From: Blastococcus sp. HT6-30
Lineage (GTDB): Bacteria > Actinomycetota > Actinomycetes > Mycobacteriales > Geodermatophilaceae
DNA: 64,000 nt
Direction of reading: 5' to 3'
Assembly: GCF_039729015.1 (NCBI RefSeq)
Contig: NZ_CP155792.1
Span: forward strand, 640,001 to 704,000
Shown: positions 34,505-43,981 of the stretch, piece after piece
Position numbering within the stretch: position 1 is the stretch's first letter
How the letters are laid out: each line of letters begins with the position of its first letter
Notes under the pieces: generated by a model
Seen by the model: only the letters and a program-made list of their open reading frames with translations
Databases searched by the model: none
What the model was told of the DNA's origin: nothing
Position numbers and translations under genes: made by a program

Positions 34505-35980
34505 TCAGGCCCCGTAGACGGTGCGGCCGCCGTCGGTGTCCTTGGCCAGCCGGCGGGTGAGGTGCAACCCCTCCAGCGCGAACTCCACGGCCGCCGCCGC
34601 CTGCTCGGCGGACTGGTCGCCCTCGGGCACGCCGAGCCGGCCGAGCAGCTCGGCCAGTTTCGGGATCGTGCCCAGCTGGCCCAGCAGCACCGGGGCGGGC
34701 ACCAGGTCGCCGGACTCGACGGTCTCCCCGCCGGTGAAGTGCTCCTGCAGGCCGGTGAGGTCGAGCCCGGCGCAGCGGGCGCGGAACGTCTGCGCGGTCG
34801 CCTGGCGCAGCAGGTGCTCCAGGATCTCCAGCTCGCGGTCGTCGTCGGGGTCGGAGCCCGCGTCGGCGAACTCCACCTTGCCGCGGCTGGCCGGGACGAT
34901 GCTCGGCAGGTCCACGACCCGGGCCACCGGCCGCGCCTCCCCAGCCACGGCGGCGCGGCGGACGGCGGAGGCGGCGACGGTCTCCAGGCCCGCGATGGCG
35001 AACCGGGCGCTGACGCCGGAGCGCTGGTCGACGTGGCTGGACTCGCGGACCAGCCGGGTGAACCGCGCGACGATCTCCACCAGGTGGGCCGGGACGACGG
35101 GCGCGTCGAGGGAGTCCTGCCCGCCCGGTGCCCCGAGCCCGCTGGTCTGCGCCTCCTGCTCCAGCAGCCGGATCTCGTCGGCGAGCTCGATCGGGTAGTG
35201 GGTGCGCACCTCGGCGCCGAACCGGTCCTTGAGCGGGGTGATGATCCGCCCGCGGTTGGTGTAGTCCTCGGGGTTGGCGCTGGCCACCAGCAGCAGGTCC
35301 AGGGGGAGCCGCACCCGGTAGCCGCGGATCTGGATGTCCCGCTCCTCCAGGACGTTGAGCAGCGCCACCTGGATGCGCTCGGCGAGGTCGGGCAGCTCGT
35401 TGACGCTGAAGATGCCGCGGTTGGTGCGGGGGACGAGGCCGTAGTGGACGGTCTCCGGGTCGCCGAGCGTGCGGCCCTCGGCGACCTTGATCGGGTCGAC
35501 GTCGCCGATGAGGTCGCCGACGCTGGTGTCCGGCGTCGCCAGCTTCTCGCCGAACCGCTCGCTGCGGTGCAGCCAGCCCACGGGAGCGGCGTCGCCGTGC
35601 TCGGCGATCTGCCGGTGTGCCCAGACGCTGACGGGGCTGAGCGGATGCTCGTTGAGCTCGCTGCCGACCAGGACCGGTGTCCACTCGTCGAGCAGTCCGA
35701 CCAGGGTGCGGATCAGCCGGGTCTTGCCCTGGCCGCGCTCACCGAGGAGAACGAGATCGTGGCCGGCGATGAGTGCCCGCTCGACCTCGGGGAGCACGGT
35801 GTCCTCGAAGCCGACCATGCCGGGCAGGGTCGCCTCGCCGGCGGCGAGGCGGGCGAGCAGGTTGGCGCGGAGCTCCGCCTTGACCGGGCGGAAGGGAACG
35901 CCGGTGGCGCGGAGCTCGCCGAGGGTGGTGGGTGCGGGGGCGGGGGTTGCCGGTGCGGGGGTGTCCGTCACCTCCGCCAC
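34505..35980 (-). CDS. MoxR/magnesium-chelatase-type AAA+ ATPase
   Basis: 491 residues. Walker A is LLGERGQGKTRLIR. The Walker B region reads GIFSVNELPDL, where Asn replaces the usual Asp before Glu. Sensor 1 is SANPEDYTNRGRIITPLKDRFG. The C-terminal half is a helical lid plus a family extension (ARFAIAGLETVAASAVRRA). Operon with the VWA gene. The GTG at 35980 is taken; an in-frame GTG at 35971 would remove three residues. Divergent from ilvA across 61 bases. Confidence 0.9.
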   Translation of the reverse strand: MAEVTDTPAPATPAPAPTTLGELRATGVPFRPVKAELRANLLARLAAGEATLPGMVGFEDTVLPEVERALIAGHDLVLLGERGQGKTRLIRTLVGLLDEWTPVLVGSELNEHPLSPVSVWAHRQIAEHGDAAPVGWLHRSERFGEKLATPDTSVGDLIGDVDPIKVAEGRTLGDPETVHYGLVPRTNRGIFSVNELPDLAERIQVALLNVLEERDIQIRGYRVRLPLDLLLVASANPEDYTNRGRIITPLKDRFGAEVRTHYPIELADEIRLLEQEAQTSGLGAPGGQDSLDAPVVPAHLVEIVARFTRLVRESSHVDQRSGVSARFAIAGLETVAASAVRRAAVAGEARPVARVVDLPSIVPASRGKVEFADAGSDPDDDRELEILEHLLRQATAQTFRARCAGLDLTGLQEHFTGGETVESGDLVPAPVLLGQLGTIPKLAELLGRLGVPEGDQSAEQAAAAVEFALEGLHLTRRLAKDTDGGRTVYGA

Positions 35981-36041
35981 GGTACGACGAGGAACGCGGG
36001 TCCGGGCGTCCGTCGGCGCCGCCGCCTGCGAGGATCCCCGG

Positions 36042-37307
36042 GTGACCGGATCCGGTGGGCCGCCGCTCGTCACCGGCAAGGACGTCGAGGCCGCGGCGGA
36101 GCTGCTCGCCGGCGTCGTCCGGCGCACCCCGCTGGAGCACTCGCGCGGGCTGGCCGACCGCGTGGGCGGCCCGGTGTGGCTCAAGTGCGAGAACCTGCAG
36201 CGCGCCGGGTCGTTCAAGATCCGCGGTGCCTACACGCGGATCGCCCGGCTGAGCGACGGCGAGCGGGCCCGCGGAGTGGTCGCCGCCAGCGCCGGGAACC
36301 ACGCCCAGGGGGTTGCCCTCGCCGCGCGGCTGCTGGGCGCCGAGGCGACGGTCTACATGCCGGAGACCGCGCCGCTGCCCAAGGTGGCCGCCACGCGCCA
36401 CTACGGCGCCACCATCGAGATGCTCGGGCAGTCGCTGGCCGAGCCGCTGGTGGCCGCCGCCGAGCACGCCCGGCGGACCGGAGCGGTCTTCATCCACCCG
36501 TTCGACCACCCGGACGTCATCGCCGGGCAGGGGACCGTCGGGCTGGAGGTCCTCGAGCAGTGCCCCGAGGTGGCGACGGTCCTGGTCTGCGCCGGCGGCG
36601 GGGGACTGGTCTCCGGCATCGCGGCCGCGGTCAAGGAGCGCCGTCCCGACGTGCGGGTCGTCGCGGTGCAGGCGGAGTCGGCGGCGGCACTTCCCGGCTC
36701 GCTGGCGGCGGGGCGTCCGATCGCGCTGGAGAGCATGGTCACCATGGCCGACGGCATCGCGGTCCCGATGCCCGGGGACCTCACCTTCGCCCACGTGCGG
36801 CGCCTGGTCGACGAGGTGCGCACGGTCAGCGAGGAGGACCTGTCCCGGGCACTGCTGTTCTGCCTGGAGCGGGCCAAGCTCGTCGTCGAGCCGGCCGGTG
36901 TCGCGGCGGTGGCCGCCGTCCTGGCCGACCCGGCGGCGTTCGCACCGCCCGTGGTGGCGGTCGTCTCCGGCGGCAACATCGACCCGGTGCTGCTGCTCAA
37001 GGTCGTCCAGCACGGCATGGCCGCGGCGGGGCGGTACCTCTCGCTGCGCCTGCGGGTGCCCGACCGCCCGGGCTCGCTGGCCGCCGTCCTCGCCGAGCTC
37101 GCCGCCGTGGGCGCCAACGTGCTGGAGGTCGAGCACGAGCGCACCGGCACCCGGTTGCGGATCGGCGAGGTGGAGGTCTTCGTCGTCCTGGAGACCCGCG
37201 GGCCCGCGCACGCCGACGAGGTGGTGTCCGCGCTGCGCCGGGCCGGCTACGCCGTCACCCCCGAGCAGTCGCGCACCGATGAGTCCACCGGGCGCCCCCG
37301 GTCCTAG
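36042..37307 (+). CDS. ilvA: Threonine ammonia-lyase (threonine dehydratase)
   Basis: 421 residues. It converts threonine to 2-oxobutanoate for isoleucine synthesis or degradation. The PLP lysine is Lys59 in SFKIRGAY. ASAGNHAQGVA and the Gly-rich phosphate loop CAGGGGLVSGIA are intact. A single C-terminal ACT domain (LSLRLRVPDRPGSLAAVL) gives the short form typical of catabolic or actinobacterial enzymes, so allosteric control is likely. The GTG at 36042 follows a GAGGAT box by seven bases and appears leaderless. Confidence 0.93.
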   Translation: MTGSGGPPLVTGKDVEAAAELLAGVVRRTPLEHSRGLADRVGGPVWLKCENLQRAGSFKIRGAYTRIARLSDGERARGVVAASAGNHAQGVALAARLLGAEATVYMPETAPLPKVAATRHYGATIEMLGQSLAEPLVAAAEHARRTGAVFIHPFDHPDVIAGQGTVGLEVLEQCPEVATVLVCAGGGGLVSGIAAAVKERRPDVRVVAVQAESAAALPGSLAAGRPIALESMVTMADGIAVPMPGDLTFAHVRRLVDEVRTVSEEDLSRALLFCLERAKLVVEPAGVAAVAAVLADPAAFAPPVVAVVSGGNIDPVLLLKVVQHGMAAAGRYLSLRLRVPDRPGSLAAVLAELAAVGANVLEVEHERTGTRLRIGEVEVFVVLETRGPAHADEVVSALRRAGYAVTPEQSRTDESTGRPRS

Positions 37308-37399
37308 CTCCCGACCTCGCACCGTGCGGGGCGCGGAGCGAGGAGCACGGATGTGCACGCCATCGAGGAAAGCGTTCGAGAAGTGTCACCGCCGCCCCC

Positions 37400-37405
37400 T
37401 AGCGT
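37400..37405 (+). promoter_or_regulatory. -10 box of the ABC exporter operon (leaderless)
   Basis: TAGCGT ends eight bases before the ATG at 37413. The preceding stretch from the ilvA stop holds no gene. Confidence 0.6.
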
Positions 37406-37412
37406 GCGTCTC

Positions 37413-38405
37413 ATGACCGACGCGATCGTGGTCGAGGGGCTGGTCAAGCGCTTCGGCGCCACCACCGCGCTCGACGGGGTGTCCCTGACCGTGGCCGAGG
37501 GCTCGGTGCTCGGGCTGCTCGGCCCGAACGGCGCGGGGAAGACGACGGTGGTGCGCATCCTCACCACCCTGCTCGCCGCCGACGACGGGCGGGCGGAGGT
37601 CGTGGGGCTCGACGTGGCCCGCGACGCCGACCGGGTGCGCGCGGCGATCGGGCTCACCGGCCAGTACGCCGCCGTTGACGAGTACCTCACCGGCTTCGAG
37701 AACCTGGAGATGGTCGGGCGGCTCTACCGGCTCGGCAAGGCCGAGGCGCGCAGGCGGGCCGGCGAGCTGCTCGAGCGCTTCGACCTCTCCGGGGCGGCGA
37801 ACCGGCCGGCGAAGACCTACTCCGGCGGCATGCGGCGCCGCCTGGACATCGCGGCCTCGCTGATCAACCGCCCGCCGGTGCTGTTCCTCGACGAGCCGAC
37901 CACCGGTCTCGACCCGCGCAGCCGGCTGGCCATGTGGGAGTTCATCTCCGAGCTCGCCGACGGCGGGACGACGATCCTGCTCACCACGCAGTACCTGGAG
38001 GAGGCCGACCGGCTGGCCGACCGCATGGTGGTGATCGACCGCGGCCGGGTCATCGCCCGCGGCACCGCCGACGAGCTCAAGGCGCAGGTGGGGGGCCGGC
38101 GGCTGGAGTTCACCGTCACCGACGCCAGGGTGCTCCCCGACATGGTGCAGCGGCTGGCGCCGCTGGCGGTGGACCAGCCACAGGTCGACGGGCCGGGCCG
38201 ACGACTCAGCCTGCCGGTCAGCGGTGGAGCGGAGGTGCTCGCCGACGCGCTGCGCCGGCTCGACGGCTGCGCCGCGGAGATCGTCGACGTCGGTCTCCGA
38301 CGCCCCGACCTCGACGACGTCTTCCTGGCGCTGACCGGGCGGGTCGCCGAGGACGGCGACGAGGCTGCCGCGCCCGCTGCCGCGACCGTGGGGAGTGACC
38401 GATGA
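37413..38405 (+). CDS. DrrA-like ABC transporter ATP-binding protein
   Basis: 330 residues. Walker A GPNGAGKT at 37-44, Q-loop around TGQYAAVDEYLTG, signature YSGGMRRRLDIA, Walker B VLFLDEPTTGLD, and H-loop region LLTTQYLEEAD with Gln in place of His. The C-terminal ~110 residues are the domain typical of the DrrA/daunorubicin-resistance subfamily. It energises the membrane partner encoded next, with which it overlaps by four bases (ATGA). The substrate could be a lipid, drug or glycan; no specificity is visible. Confidence 0.93.
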   Translation: MTDAIVVEGLVKRFGATTALDGVSLTVAEGSVLGLLGPNGAGKTTVVRILTTLLAADDGRAEVVGLDVARDADRVRAAIGLTGQYAAVDEYLTGFENLEMVGRLYRLGKAEARRRAGELLERFDLSGAANRPAKTYSGGMRRRLDIAASLINRPPVLFLDEPTTGLDPRSRLAMWEFISELADGGTTILLTTQYLEEADRLADRMVVIDRGRVIARGTADELKAQVGGRRLEFTVTDARVLPDMVQRLAPLAVDQPQVDGPGRRLSLPVSGGAEVLADALRRLDGCAAEIVDVGLRRPDLDDVFLALTGRVAEDGDEAAAPAAATVGSDR

Positions 38406-39205
38406 GCTCGCTGTCCGTCGCCGTCGAGGACGGCCTGACGATCACCCGCCGCAACCTGGTCAAGGTGAAGCGGGTACCGGAGCTGATCGTCTTCGCGACG
38501 CTGTCGCCGATCATGTTCGTGCTGCTGTTCCGCTACGTGTTCGGCAGCGCCATCCCCATCCAGGGCATCAGCTACGCGGAGTTCCTGTTGCCCGGGATCT
38601 TCGCGCAGACCATCGTCTTCGGGAGCACGATCACCGGGGCCAGCCTGGCCGAGGACCTGCAGAAGGGGCTCATCGACCGGTTCCGCTCCCTGCCCATGGC
38701 GCCGTCGGCCGTGCTGGTCGGCCGCACCGTCGCCGATCTCGCGCTCAACGCGCTGTCCATCGTCGTCATGGGCGTCACGGGGCTGGTCGTCGGGTGGCGG
38801 ATCCGGTCGTCGATCGGCGAAGCGCTGGCCGGGTTCGCGCTGCTGCTGCTGTTCGCCTACGCCATGAGCTGGCTGATGGCGACCGTCGGGTTGCTGGTCC
38901 GGGCCCCGGAGGTGGTGCAGCAGGCCAGCTTCATCGTGATCTTCCCGCTCACCTTCATCGCCAACACCTTCGTCCCGACGGACAACTTCCCGACGGTGCT
39001 GAAGTGGATCGCCGACTGGAACCCGGTGTCGGCGGTCGTGCAGGCGGCCCGGGAGCTGTTCGGCAACACCGCTCCGATCCTCGAGGTCGCCGACGCGTGG
39101 TCCCTGCAGAACCCCGTGCTCTACACGCTGCTGTGGTCGGCCGTCCTGCTCGCCGTCTTCATCCCTCTCTCGGTGAGGATCTACCAGCGCACGGCCAGCC
39201 GTTGA
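38402..39205 (+). CDS. DrrB-like ABC-2 type permease
   Basis: 267 residues, six hydrophobic segments. The ABC-2 family signature is visible: LVKVKRVPELIVFATLSPIM at the start, then EDLQKGLIDRFRSLPMAPSAVLVGR and IFPLTFIANTFVPTDNFP. It forms the membrane half of an exporter with the ATPase encoded just upstream. The short length and single-domain form match DrrB. Confidence 0.92.
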   Translation: MSSLSVAVEDGLTITRRNLVKVKRVPELIVFATLSPIMFVLLFRYVFGSAIPIQGISYAEFLLPGIFAQTIVFGSTITGASLAEDLQKGLIDRFRSLPMAPSAVLVGRTVADLALNALSIVVMGVTGLVVGWRIRSSIGEALAGFALLLLFAYAMSWLMATVGLLVRAPEVVQQASFIVIFPLTFIANTFVPTDNFPTVLKWIADWNPVSAVVQAARELFGNTAPILEVADAWSLQNPVLYTLLWSAVLLAVFIPLSVRIYQRTASR

Positions 39206-39293
39206 GCGAGCGCGCCTGCGCTGGCACCGGATCGCGGCACCGCTCGCGGTGGCCCCTGCGGCAGGTCACGGCGGGGGTGGAGACTGGCGACCG

Positions 39294-41354
39294 ATGAGCG
39301 CCGAGTCCACCCCCGCCCTGTCCGTCGACAACCCGCTCGCCGCGCCGTCGGAGCTGCCGTTCGGGCTGCCCCCGTTCGGCGGGATCACCCTCGAGCACTG
39401 CCGCGAGGCCCTGCTGGCGGGCATGGCCGAGCACCGGCGGGAGGTGGCGACCATGGTCGAGGACCCCGAGCCGCCGACCTTCGAGAACACCATCGTGGCG
39501 CTGGAGCGGTCCGGGGCGCTGCTGGATCGGGCGTGGTCGGTGTTCGGCAACCTCTCCTCCTCGGTGGCCACCCCCCGGCTGCGGGAGATCGAACGGGAGA
39601 TCGCCCCGCTGGCCGCCGCGCACGAGGACGCCCTGCGGCTGGACCCGGCCGTCTTCGCCCGGGTGGACGCGGTGCACGGCGCCCGGCACGACGCCGGGCT
39701 GGACGCCGAGGCGCTGCGCCTGGTCGAGCGTTACCACCTCGACTTCGTGCTCGCCGGCGCCCGGCTCGACGACACCGACAGGGCCCGTCTCGGCGAGCTG
39801 AACCAGGAGCTGTCGGAGCTCTCGACGACATTCGGGCAGAACCTCCAGCTGGCGACCGAGACCGCGGCGGTCCACGTCACCGACGCGGCCCAGCTGGACG
39901 GGCTCACCGGCGAGGAGCTGGCCACCGCCGCGCGGGCAGCTGCCGACCGCGGCCTCGACGGGTACCTGCTGACCCTGGTGCTCCCCACCGGCCAGCCGGT
40001 GCTGACGAAGCTGCGTGACCGGGAACTGCGCCGCCGGGTGTTCGAGGCGTCCACGAACCGGGCCTCGGCCGGCGAGCACGACAACCGGCCGGTCGCCGAG
40101 CGGATCGCCCGGGCGCGCGCCGAGCGTGCCCGGCTGCTCGGCTTCGACACCCACGCCGACCTCGTGCTCGCCGACTCCACTGCCCGCACCACGGCCGCGG
40201 TCGACGAGATGCTCGCCTCGATGGTGCCGGCGTCGGTGGCCAACGCGGAGGCGGAGGCCGACGTGCTGCGGGAGGTCGCCGCCCGCGACGGCGTCGAGCT
40301 CGCCGCCTGGGACTGGGCCTTCTACTCCGAGCAGGTGCGGACCGAGCGTTACGCCGTCGACACCGCCGCGCTGCGCCCCTGGTTCGAGCTCGACCGGGTC
40401 CTGGTCGACGGCGTCTTCTCCGCAGCGGTTCGGCTCTACGGCTTCCGGTTCACCCCGCGCCCCGACCTCGCCGGCTACCACCCCGACGTCCGGGTGTGGG
40501 AGGTCCGCGACGCCGACGGCGCCGAGGTCGGGCTCTACCTGGGTGACTTCTTCGCCCGCGAGGGCAAGCGCGGCGGAGCGTGGATGAGCTCGTTCGTGCG
40601 CCAGTCGCGGTTGCTCGGCACCCGCCCGGTCGTCGTCAACAACCTCAACGTGTCGCGGGCGCCCGACGGACAGCCCACACTGCTCACGCTCGACGAGGTG
40701 AACACCCTCTTCCACGAGTTCGGGCACGCGCTGCACGGGCTGAGCTCCGCGGTGACCTACCCGCGCTTCTCGGGCACCGCGGTGCCGCGCGACTTCGTCG
40801 AGTTCCCGAGCCAGGTCAACGAGATGTGGGCGCTCTGGCCCGAGGTCCTGGCCGACTACGCGCGGCACGTGGAGACCGGCGAGCCGCTGCCGAGTTCGGT
40901 CGTCGAGGCCATCGACGCCGCGCAGCTGTGGGGCGAGGGCTTCGCGACGCTGGAATACCTCGGCGCCACCCTGCTGGACCAGGCGTGGCACCGCATCACC
41001 CCGGAGACCGGGATCGGCGACCCGGTGGCCTTCGAGCGCGCCGCCCTCGAGGCGGCGGGTGTGGCCTCCGCGCTCGTGCCGCCGCGGTACCGGACCACGT
41101 ACTTCCAGCACGTCTTCGCCGGCGGGTACTCGGCCGGCTACTACTCCTACATCTGGTCGGAGGTGCTCGACGCCGACACCGTGGAGTGGTTCAAGGAGAA
41201 CGGCGGCCTGCGCCGGGAGAACGGCGACGTCTTCCGGCGGCGGCTGCTCGCGGTGGGTGGCTCGGTAGATCCGCTGGATGCCTTCCGCGCCGTGCGTGGC
41301 CGCGACGCCGACCCTCAGCCGCTGCTCCGCCGCCGGGGCCTGGCGCCGGCCTGA
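39294..41354 (+). CDS. M3-family metallopeptidase (peptidyl-dipeptidase Dcp type)
   Basis: 686 residues, full length for the family. It is a zinc peptidase for oligopeptides in the cytoplasm. HEFGH at 474-478 within LFHEFGHALHGL, and the downstream Glu region FVEFPSQVNEMWAL, match M3A peptidyl-dipeptidases and oligopeptidase A. The C-terminal GGYSAGYYSYIWSEVLDAD forms the substrate pocket. ATG at 39294 without Shine-Dalgarno; GAGACT nine bases up may be the -10 box. Confidence 0.95.
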   Translation: MSAESTPALSVDNPLAAPSELPFGLPPFGGITLEHCREALLAGMAEHRREVATMVEDPEPPTFENTIVALERSGALLDRAWSVFGNLSSSVATPRLREIEREIAPLAAAHEDALRLDPAVFARVDAVHGARHDAGLDAEALRLVERYHLDFVLAGARLDDTDRARLGELNQELSELSTTFGQNLQLATETAAVHVTDAAQLDGLTGEELATAARAAADRGLDGYLLTLVLPTGQPVLTKLRDRELRRRVFEASTNRASAGEHDNRPVAERIARARAERARLLGFDTHADLVLADSTARTTAAVDEMLASMVPASVANAEAEADVLREVAARDGVELAAWDWAFYSEQVRTERYAVDTAALRPWFELDRVLVDGVFSAAVRLYGFRFTPRPDLAGYHPDVRVWEVRDADGAEVGLYLGDFFAREGKRGGAWMSSFVRQSRLLGTRPVVVNNLNVSRAPDGQPTLLTLDEVNTLFHEFGHALHGLSSAVTYPRFSGTAVPRDFVEFPSQVNEMWALWPEVLADYARHVETGEPLPSSVVEAIDAAQLWGEGFATLEYLGATLLDQAWHRITPETGIGDPVAFERAALEAAGVASALVPPRYRTTYFQHVFAGGYSAGYYSYIWSEVLDADTVEWFKENGGLRRENGDVFRRRLLAVGGSVDPLDAFRAVRGRDADPQPLLRRRGLAPA

Positions 41355-41370
41355 TCGCCGGGGCCGCCGC

Positions 41371-41443
41371 CGCTCTGGGGGGCCAGCTCCCGCGCTGCGG
41401 GTCCTGCAGAACTCCCGAGCCGGGAGTTTTCGCCCCCAGAGCG
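41371..41443. repeat. Nested palindromic element, copy A (also terminator)
   Basis: Outer 11-bp perfect arms cgctctggggg / cccccagagcg enclose a centre containing gtcctgcag and a second hairpin aactcccg-agc-cgggagtttt at 41410-41430, which looks like an intrinsic terminator with a T-run. It lies between the convergent M3 peptidase and RNHCP genes. Related elements lie at 50467-50535 and 51557-51627. Confidence 0.75.
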
Positions 41444-41447
41444 CCAC

Positions 41448-41780
41448 TCAGAGCCAGGGAAGGCTGAGCACCAGGTCCAGGTCGTCAGGAGCGTCGCCGT
41501 CGCGGACCAGCCGGTTGGGCTGGCGGTGGCCGCACGCCGTGCAGCGGTGGACCACCTGCCAGCCCTTGCCCGACTTCTCCACCAGCCCGATCGGCTCCAT
41601 GGGCTGCCGGCACTCGCTGGCGCGGTCGCCCGGCAGGTCGTCGACGTGCAGCGACCACAGGCAGTACGGGCAGTGGTTGCGGTAGTGCCCGTCGGTGTTC
41701 GCCGGCACCCGTGCGGCGCAGTGCACGCACGGGAAGCCGGTGTTCTCCGCCCGCCGGGAACGGGCGCGCGGCGTGGTCAC
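41448..41780 (-). CDS. RNHCP-domain zinc-ribbon-like protein
   Basis: 110 residues. Three Cys pairs: FPCVHC, NHCPYC, and CTAC with a following His; the first and third are typical of small zinc ribbons. The RNHCPYCLWSLHVD stretch names the RNHCP family. Function is unknown. Seven bases downstream of greA, so it is probably cotranscribed with it. GTG start at 41780. Confidence 0.88.
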   Translation of the reverse strand: MTTPRARSRRAENTGFPCVHCAARVPANTDGHYRNHCPYCLWSLHVDDLPGDRASECRQPMEPIGLVEKSGKGWQVVHRCTACGHRQPNRLVRDGDAPDDLDLVLSLPWL

Positions 41781-41787
41781 CGAACGG

Positions 41788-42291
41788 TCAGGGGACGAAC
41801 GGTTCGATGCCGACGACCTCGACGGTGATGCTCCGGCCGTTGGGCGCCTGGTAGGTGACCTTCTGGCCCGGCTTCGCGCCCATGATCGCCGCGCCGAGGG
41901 CCGATTCGGGGGAGTAGACGGTCAGGTCCGTCGTGCCGGCGATCTCGCGCGAACCGAGCAGGAACTTCTCGGTGTCGTCGTCGCCCTCGAACCGGATGGT
42001 GATGACGGTGCCGGTGGCGGCGTGCGTGACCTTCGTCGGCGGCTCGCCCACGTGCGCCTTGCGCAGCAGGTCGGTGAGCTGGCGGATGCGCCCCTCCTGC
42101 TTGCCCTGCTCGTCCTTGGCGGCGTGGTAGCCGCCGTTCTCCTTGAGGTCGCCCTCCTCGCGGCGGGCGTTGATCTCGGCGGCCATGGCCGGGCGGTTTG
42201 CCACCAGCTGGTCGAGCTCGGCCTTCAGCCGGTCGTGGGCCTCCTGGGTGAGCCAGATGCCCTGGTCCTGCTCGTCAGTGGGGGTGGACAC
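41788..42291 (-). CDS. greA: Transcription elongation factor GreA
   Basis: 167 residues. It rescues backtracked RNA polymerase by stimulating transcript cleavage. The N-terminal coiled coil carries the acidic tip (REEGDLKENGGYHAAKDEQGKQEGRI) and the C-terminal domain has SPESALGAAIMGAKPGQKVTY. GTG at 42291 with AGGAG nine bases upstream. An in-frame longer version from 42354 would start inside the promoter and is rejected. Confidence 0.95.
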   Translation of the reverse strand: MSTPTDEQDQGIWLTQEAHDRLKAELDQLVANRPAMAAEINARREEGDLKENGGYHAAKDEQGKQEGRIRQLTDLLRKAHVGEPPTKVTHAATGTVITIRFEGDDDTEKFLLGSREIAGTTDLTVYSPESALGAAIMGAKPGQKVTYQAPNGRSITVEVVGIEPFVP

Positions 42292-42352
42292 GTGGGAGAA
42301 CTCCTGGAACTCGGGGTGCCGTCCGGTGCGGACGGCGGTGGTCGATCCGGCC

Positions 42353-42358
42353 AAGCTA
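42353..42358 (-). promoter_or_regulatory. -10 box of greA
   Basis: TAGCTT on the minus strand. The predicted start near 42345 gives a leader of about 55 bases before the greA GTG. Confidence 0.5.
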
Positions 42359-42523
42359 ACACCGCGGGAGCGGCCGACGCTGCGATGCGCGGCCCCGCCC
42401 GGGATGCGGAACCGCAGTGTATCGGGGCGTGATCGACGACACGTTCCGGGCGTTCGGGCCGCTCACCCGCGAGGCGTCTGCCACACACGGATGACCATCC
42501 GCCGTCCTCGTCGTCCGGCGAGG

Positions 42524-42529
42524 GACACT
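42524..42529 (+). promoter_or_regulatory. -10 box of mca (leaderless)
   Basis: GACACT ends seven bases before the mca GTG. Confidence 0.5.
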
Positions 42530-42535
42530 GTCCGG

Positions 42536-43423
42536 GTGACCCAACCCGACCAGCTGCGCCTGCTCGCCGTGCACGCTCACCCGGACGACGAGTCGAGCAA
42601 GGGCGCCGCCACGATGGCGAAGTACGTCGCCGAGGGCGTCCGCGTGATGGTGGCCACCGCCACCGGCGGCGAGCGCGGCTCGGTGCTCAACCCGGCGATG
42701 GACCGCCCCGAGGTCTGGGAGCGGCTGCCGCAGATCCGCGTCGAGGAGATGGCCAGGGCCCGCGAGATCCTCGGCATCGAGCAGGAGTTCCTCGGCTTCG
42801 TCGACTCCGGGCTGCCCGAGGGCGACCCGCTGCCCCCGCTGCCGGAGGGCTGCTTCGCCCTCGTGCCGATCGAGGAGGCCGCTGCTCCGCTGGTCGCGCT
42901 GATCCGCCGCTTCAAGCCGCAGGTGATCACCACCTACGACGAGCGCGGCGGGTACCCGCACCCCGACCACGTCAAGACCCACGAGATCTCGGTGCACGCC
43001 TTCGAGGCCGCCGGCGATCCAGACCGGTACCCGGAGCTCGGCGACCCCTGGCAGCCGAGCAAGCTCTACTACCACATGAGCTTCACGCTGCCGCGCACGA
43101 AGGCGCTGCACGAGGCCATCCTCGCGACCGGCGCGGAGTCGCCCTACGCCGAGTGGCTGGAGAAGTGGGACCCCGCGCACGACATCTCCCACCGGGTCAC
43201 CACCCGCGTCCCGTGCGGTGAGTACTTCCCGGTGCGCGACGCCGCGCTGATCGCGCACGCCACCCAGATCGACCCGCTGGGCCGCTGGTTCGCCTGCCCG
43301 GTGGACACCCAGCAGCAGATCTGGCCCACGGAGGACTACGAGCTGGCCCGCTCGCTGGTCGACACCACCACCCCGGAGGACGACCTGTTCGCCGGCATCC
43401 GCAGTGAGGTGACCGTCCGATGA
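42536..43423 (+). CDS. mca: Mycothiol S-conjugate amidase Mca
   Basis: 295 residues. It cleaves mycothiol S-conjugates to release mercapturic acids for export. LmbE-type zinc site: AHPDDE at ~14-19 and YPHPDHVKTH near the middle. The close relative MshB (the biosynthetic deacetylase) differs in its C-terminal region; the long EEAAAPLVALIRRFKP and CPVDTQQQIWPTED stretches here favour Mca. Coupled to the small membrane protein downstream by a 4-base ATGA overlap. Confidence 0.92.
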   Translation: MTQPDQLRLLAVHAHPDDESSKGAATMAKYVAEGVRVMVATATGGERGSVLNPAMDRPEVWERLPQIRVEEMARAREILGIEQEFLGFVDSGLPEGDPLPPLPEGCFALVPIEEAAAPLVALIRRFKPQVITTYDERGGYPHPDHVKTHEISVHAFEAAGDPDRYPELGDPWQPSKLYYHMSFTLPRTKALHEAILATGAESPYAEWLEKWDPAHDISHRVTTRVPCGEYFPVRDAALIAHATQIDPLGRWFACPVDTQQQIWPTEDYELARSLVDTTTPEDDLFAGIRSEVTVR

Positions 43424-43749
43424 CCGCACCCGTGGACGCGGTGAGCATTCTCGCCGCAGCTCAGCAGCAGCTCCCGCAGGACGTCGGGAAGGCCGGCCCG
43501 CTCGGCCTGCTCCTGATCGTGGTGCTCTTCATCGCGGCCGCGCTGCTGGTCAGGTCGATGAGCGGCCACCTGAAGAAGCTGCCCCGCAGCTTCGACTCCG
43601 CGGACCAGGAGGAGCGGGTCGACGTCCCCGACGACCTCTCCGGTCTGGACGAGGCCCGGCGCGAGCCCGGTCAGGAGCTGCTAGACACCCTGCGGCGGGC
43701 GCCACTGGCGATCGAGCCGCCGCGCCGGGACGGCGACGCCCGGAGCTGA
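43420..43749 (+). CDS. Small single-span membrane protein downstream of mca
   Basis: 109 residues. A short polar N-terminus, one hydrophobic segment (LGLLLIVVLFIAAALLV), then a charged cytoplasmic-type tail (LPRSFDSADQEERVDVPDDL). A protein of this type often follows mca in related actinobacteria; its function is unknown. ATG at 43420 overlaps the mca stop. Confidence 0.78.
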   Translation: MTAPVDAVSILAAAQQQLPQDVGKAGPLGLLLIVVLFIAAALLVRSMSGHLKKLPRSFDSADQEERVDVPDDLSGLDEARREPGQELLDTLRRAPLAIEPPRRDGDARS

Positions 43750-43968
43750 CCTCCGCCCGGGAAGACCGCGGCGGAACGCGCTCCGGTCTGCCCGTTGGCT
43801 CACCCGGCGAAGCGGCATGGTCTGGGGTCCGCTCTGGGCGCAGCGACGGCCGTTCCCGTGGACGCCCGTCCGCGAGTGGCCGACCGAGCTGCGGGGGGAC
43901 ATGGCCTCGGTCGAGGAGGTCCGGGCCCGGGGCCGCAGGTCGGCTGACCCCGGTGGCCGGCGGCCAGG

Positions 43969-43974
43969 GACACT
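43969..43974 (+). promoter_or_regulatory. -10 box of geranylgeranyl reductase gene (leaderless)
   Basis: GACACT ends eight bases before the GTG at 43982. It supports the short start over the ATG at 43817. Confidence 0.5.
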
Positions 43975-43981
43975 GGCTGCC

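Noticed and set aside
37413-39205. Daunorubicin resistance transporter
   Set aside because: The DrrAB subfamily is recognisable, but specificity cannot be inferred and no matching biosynthetic cluster is nearby.
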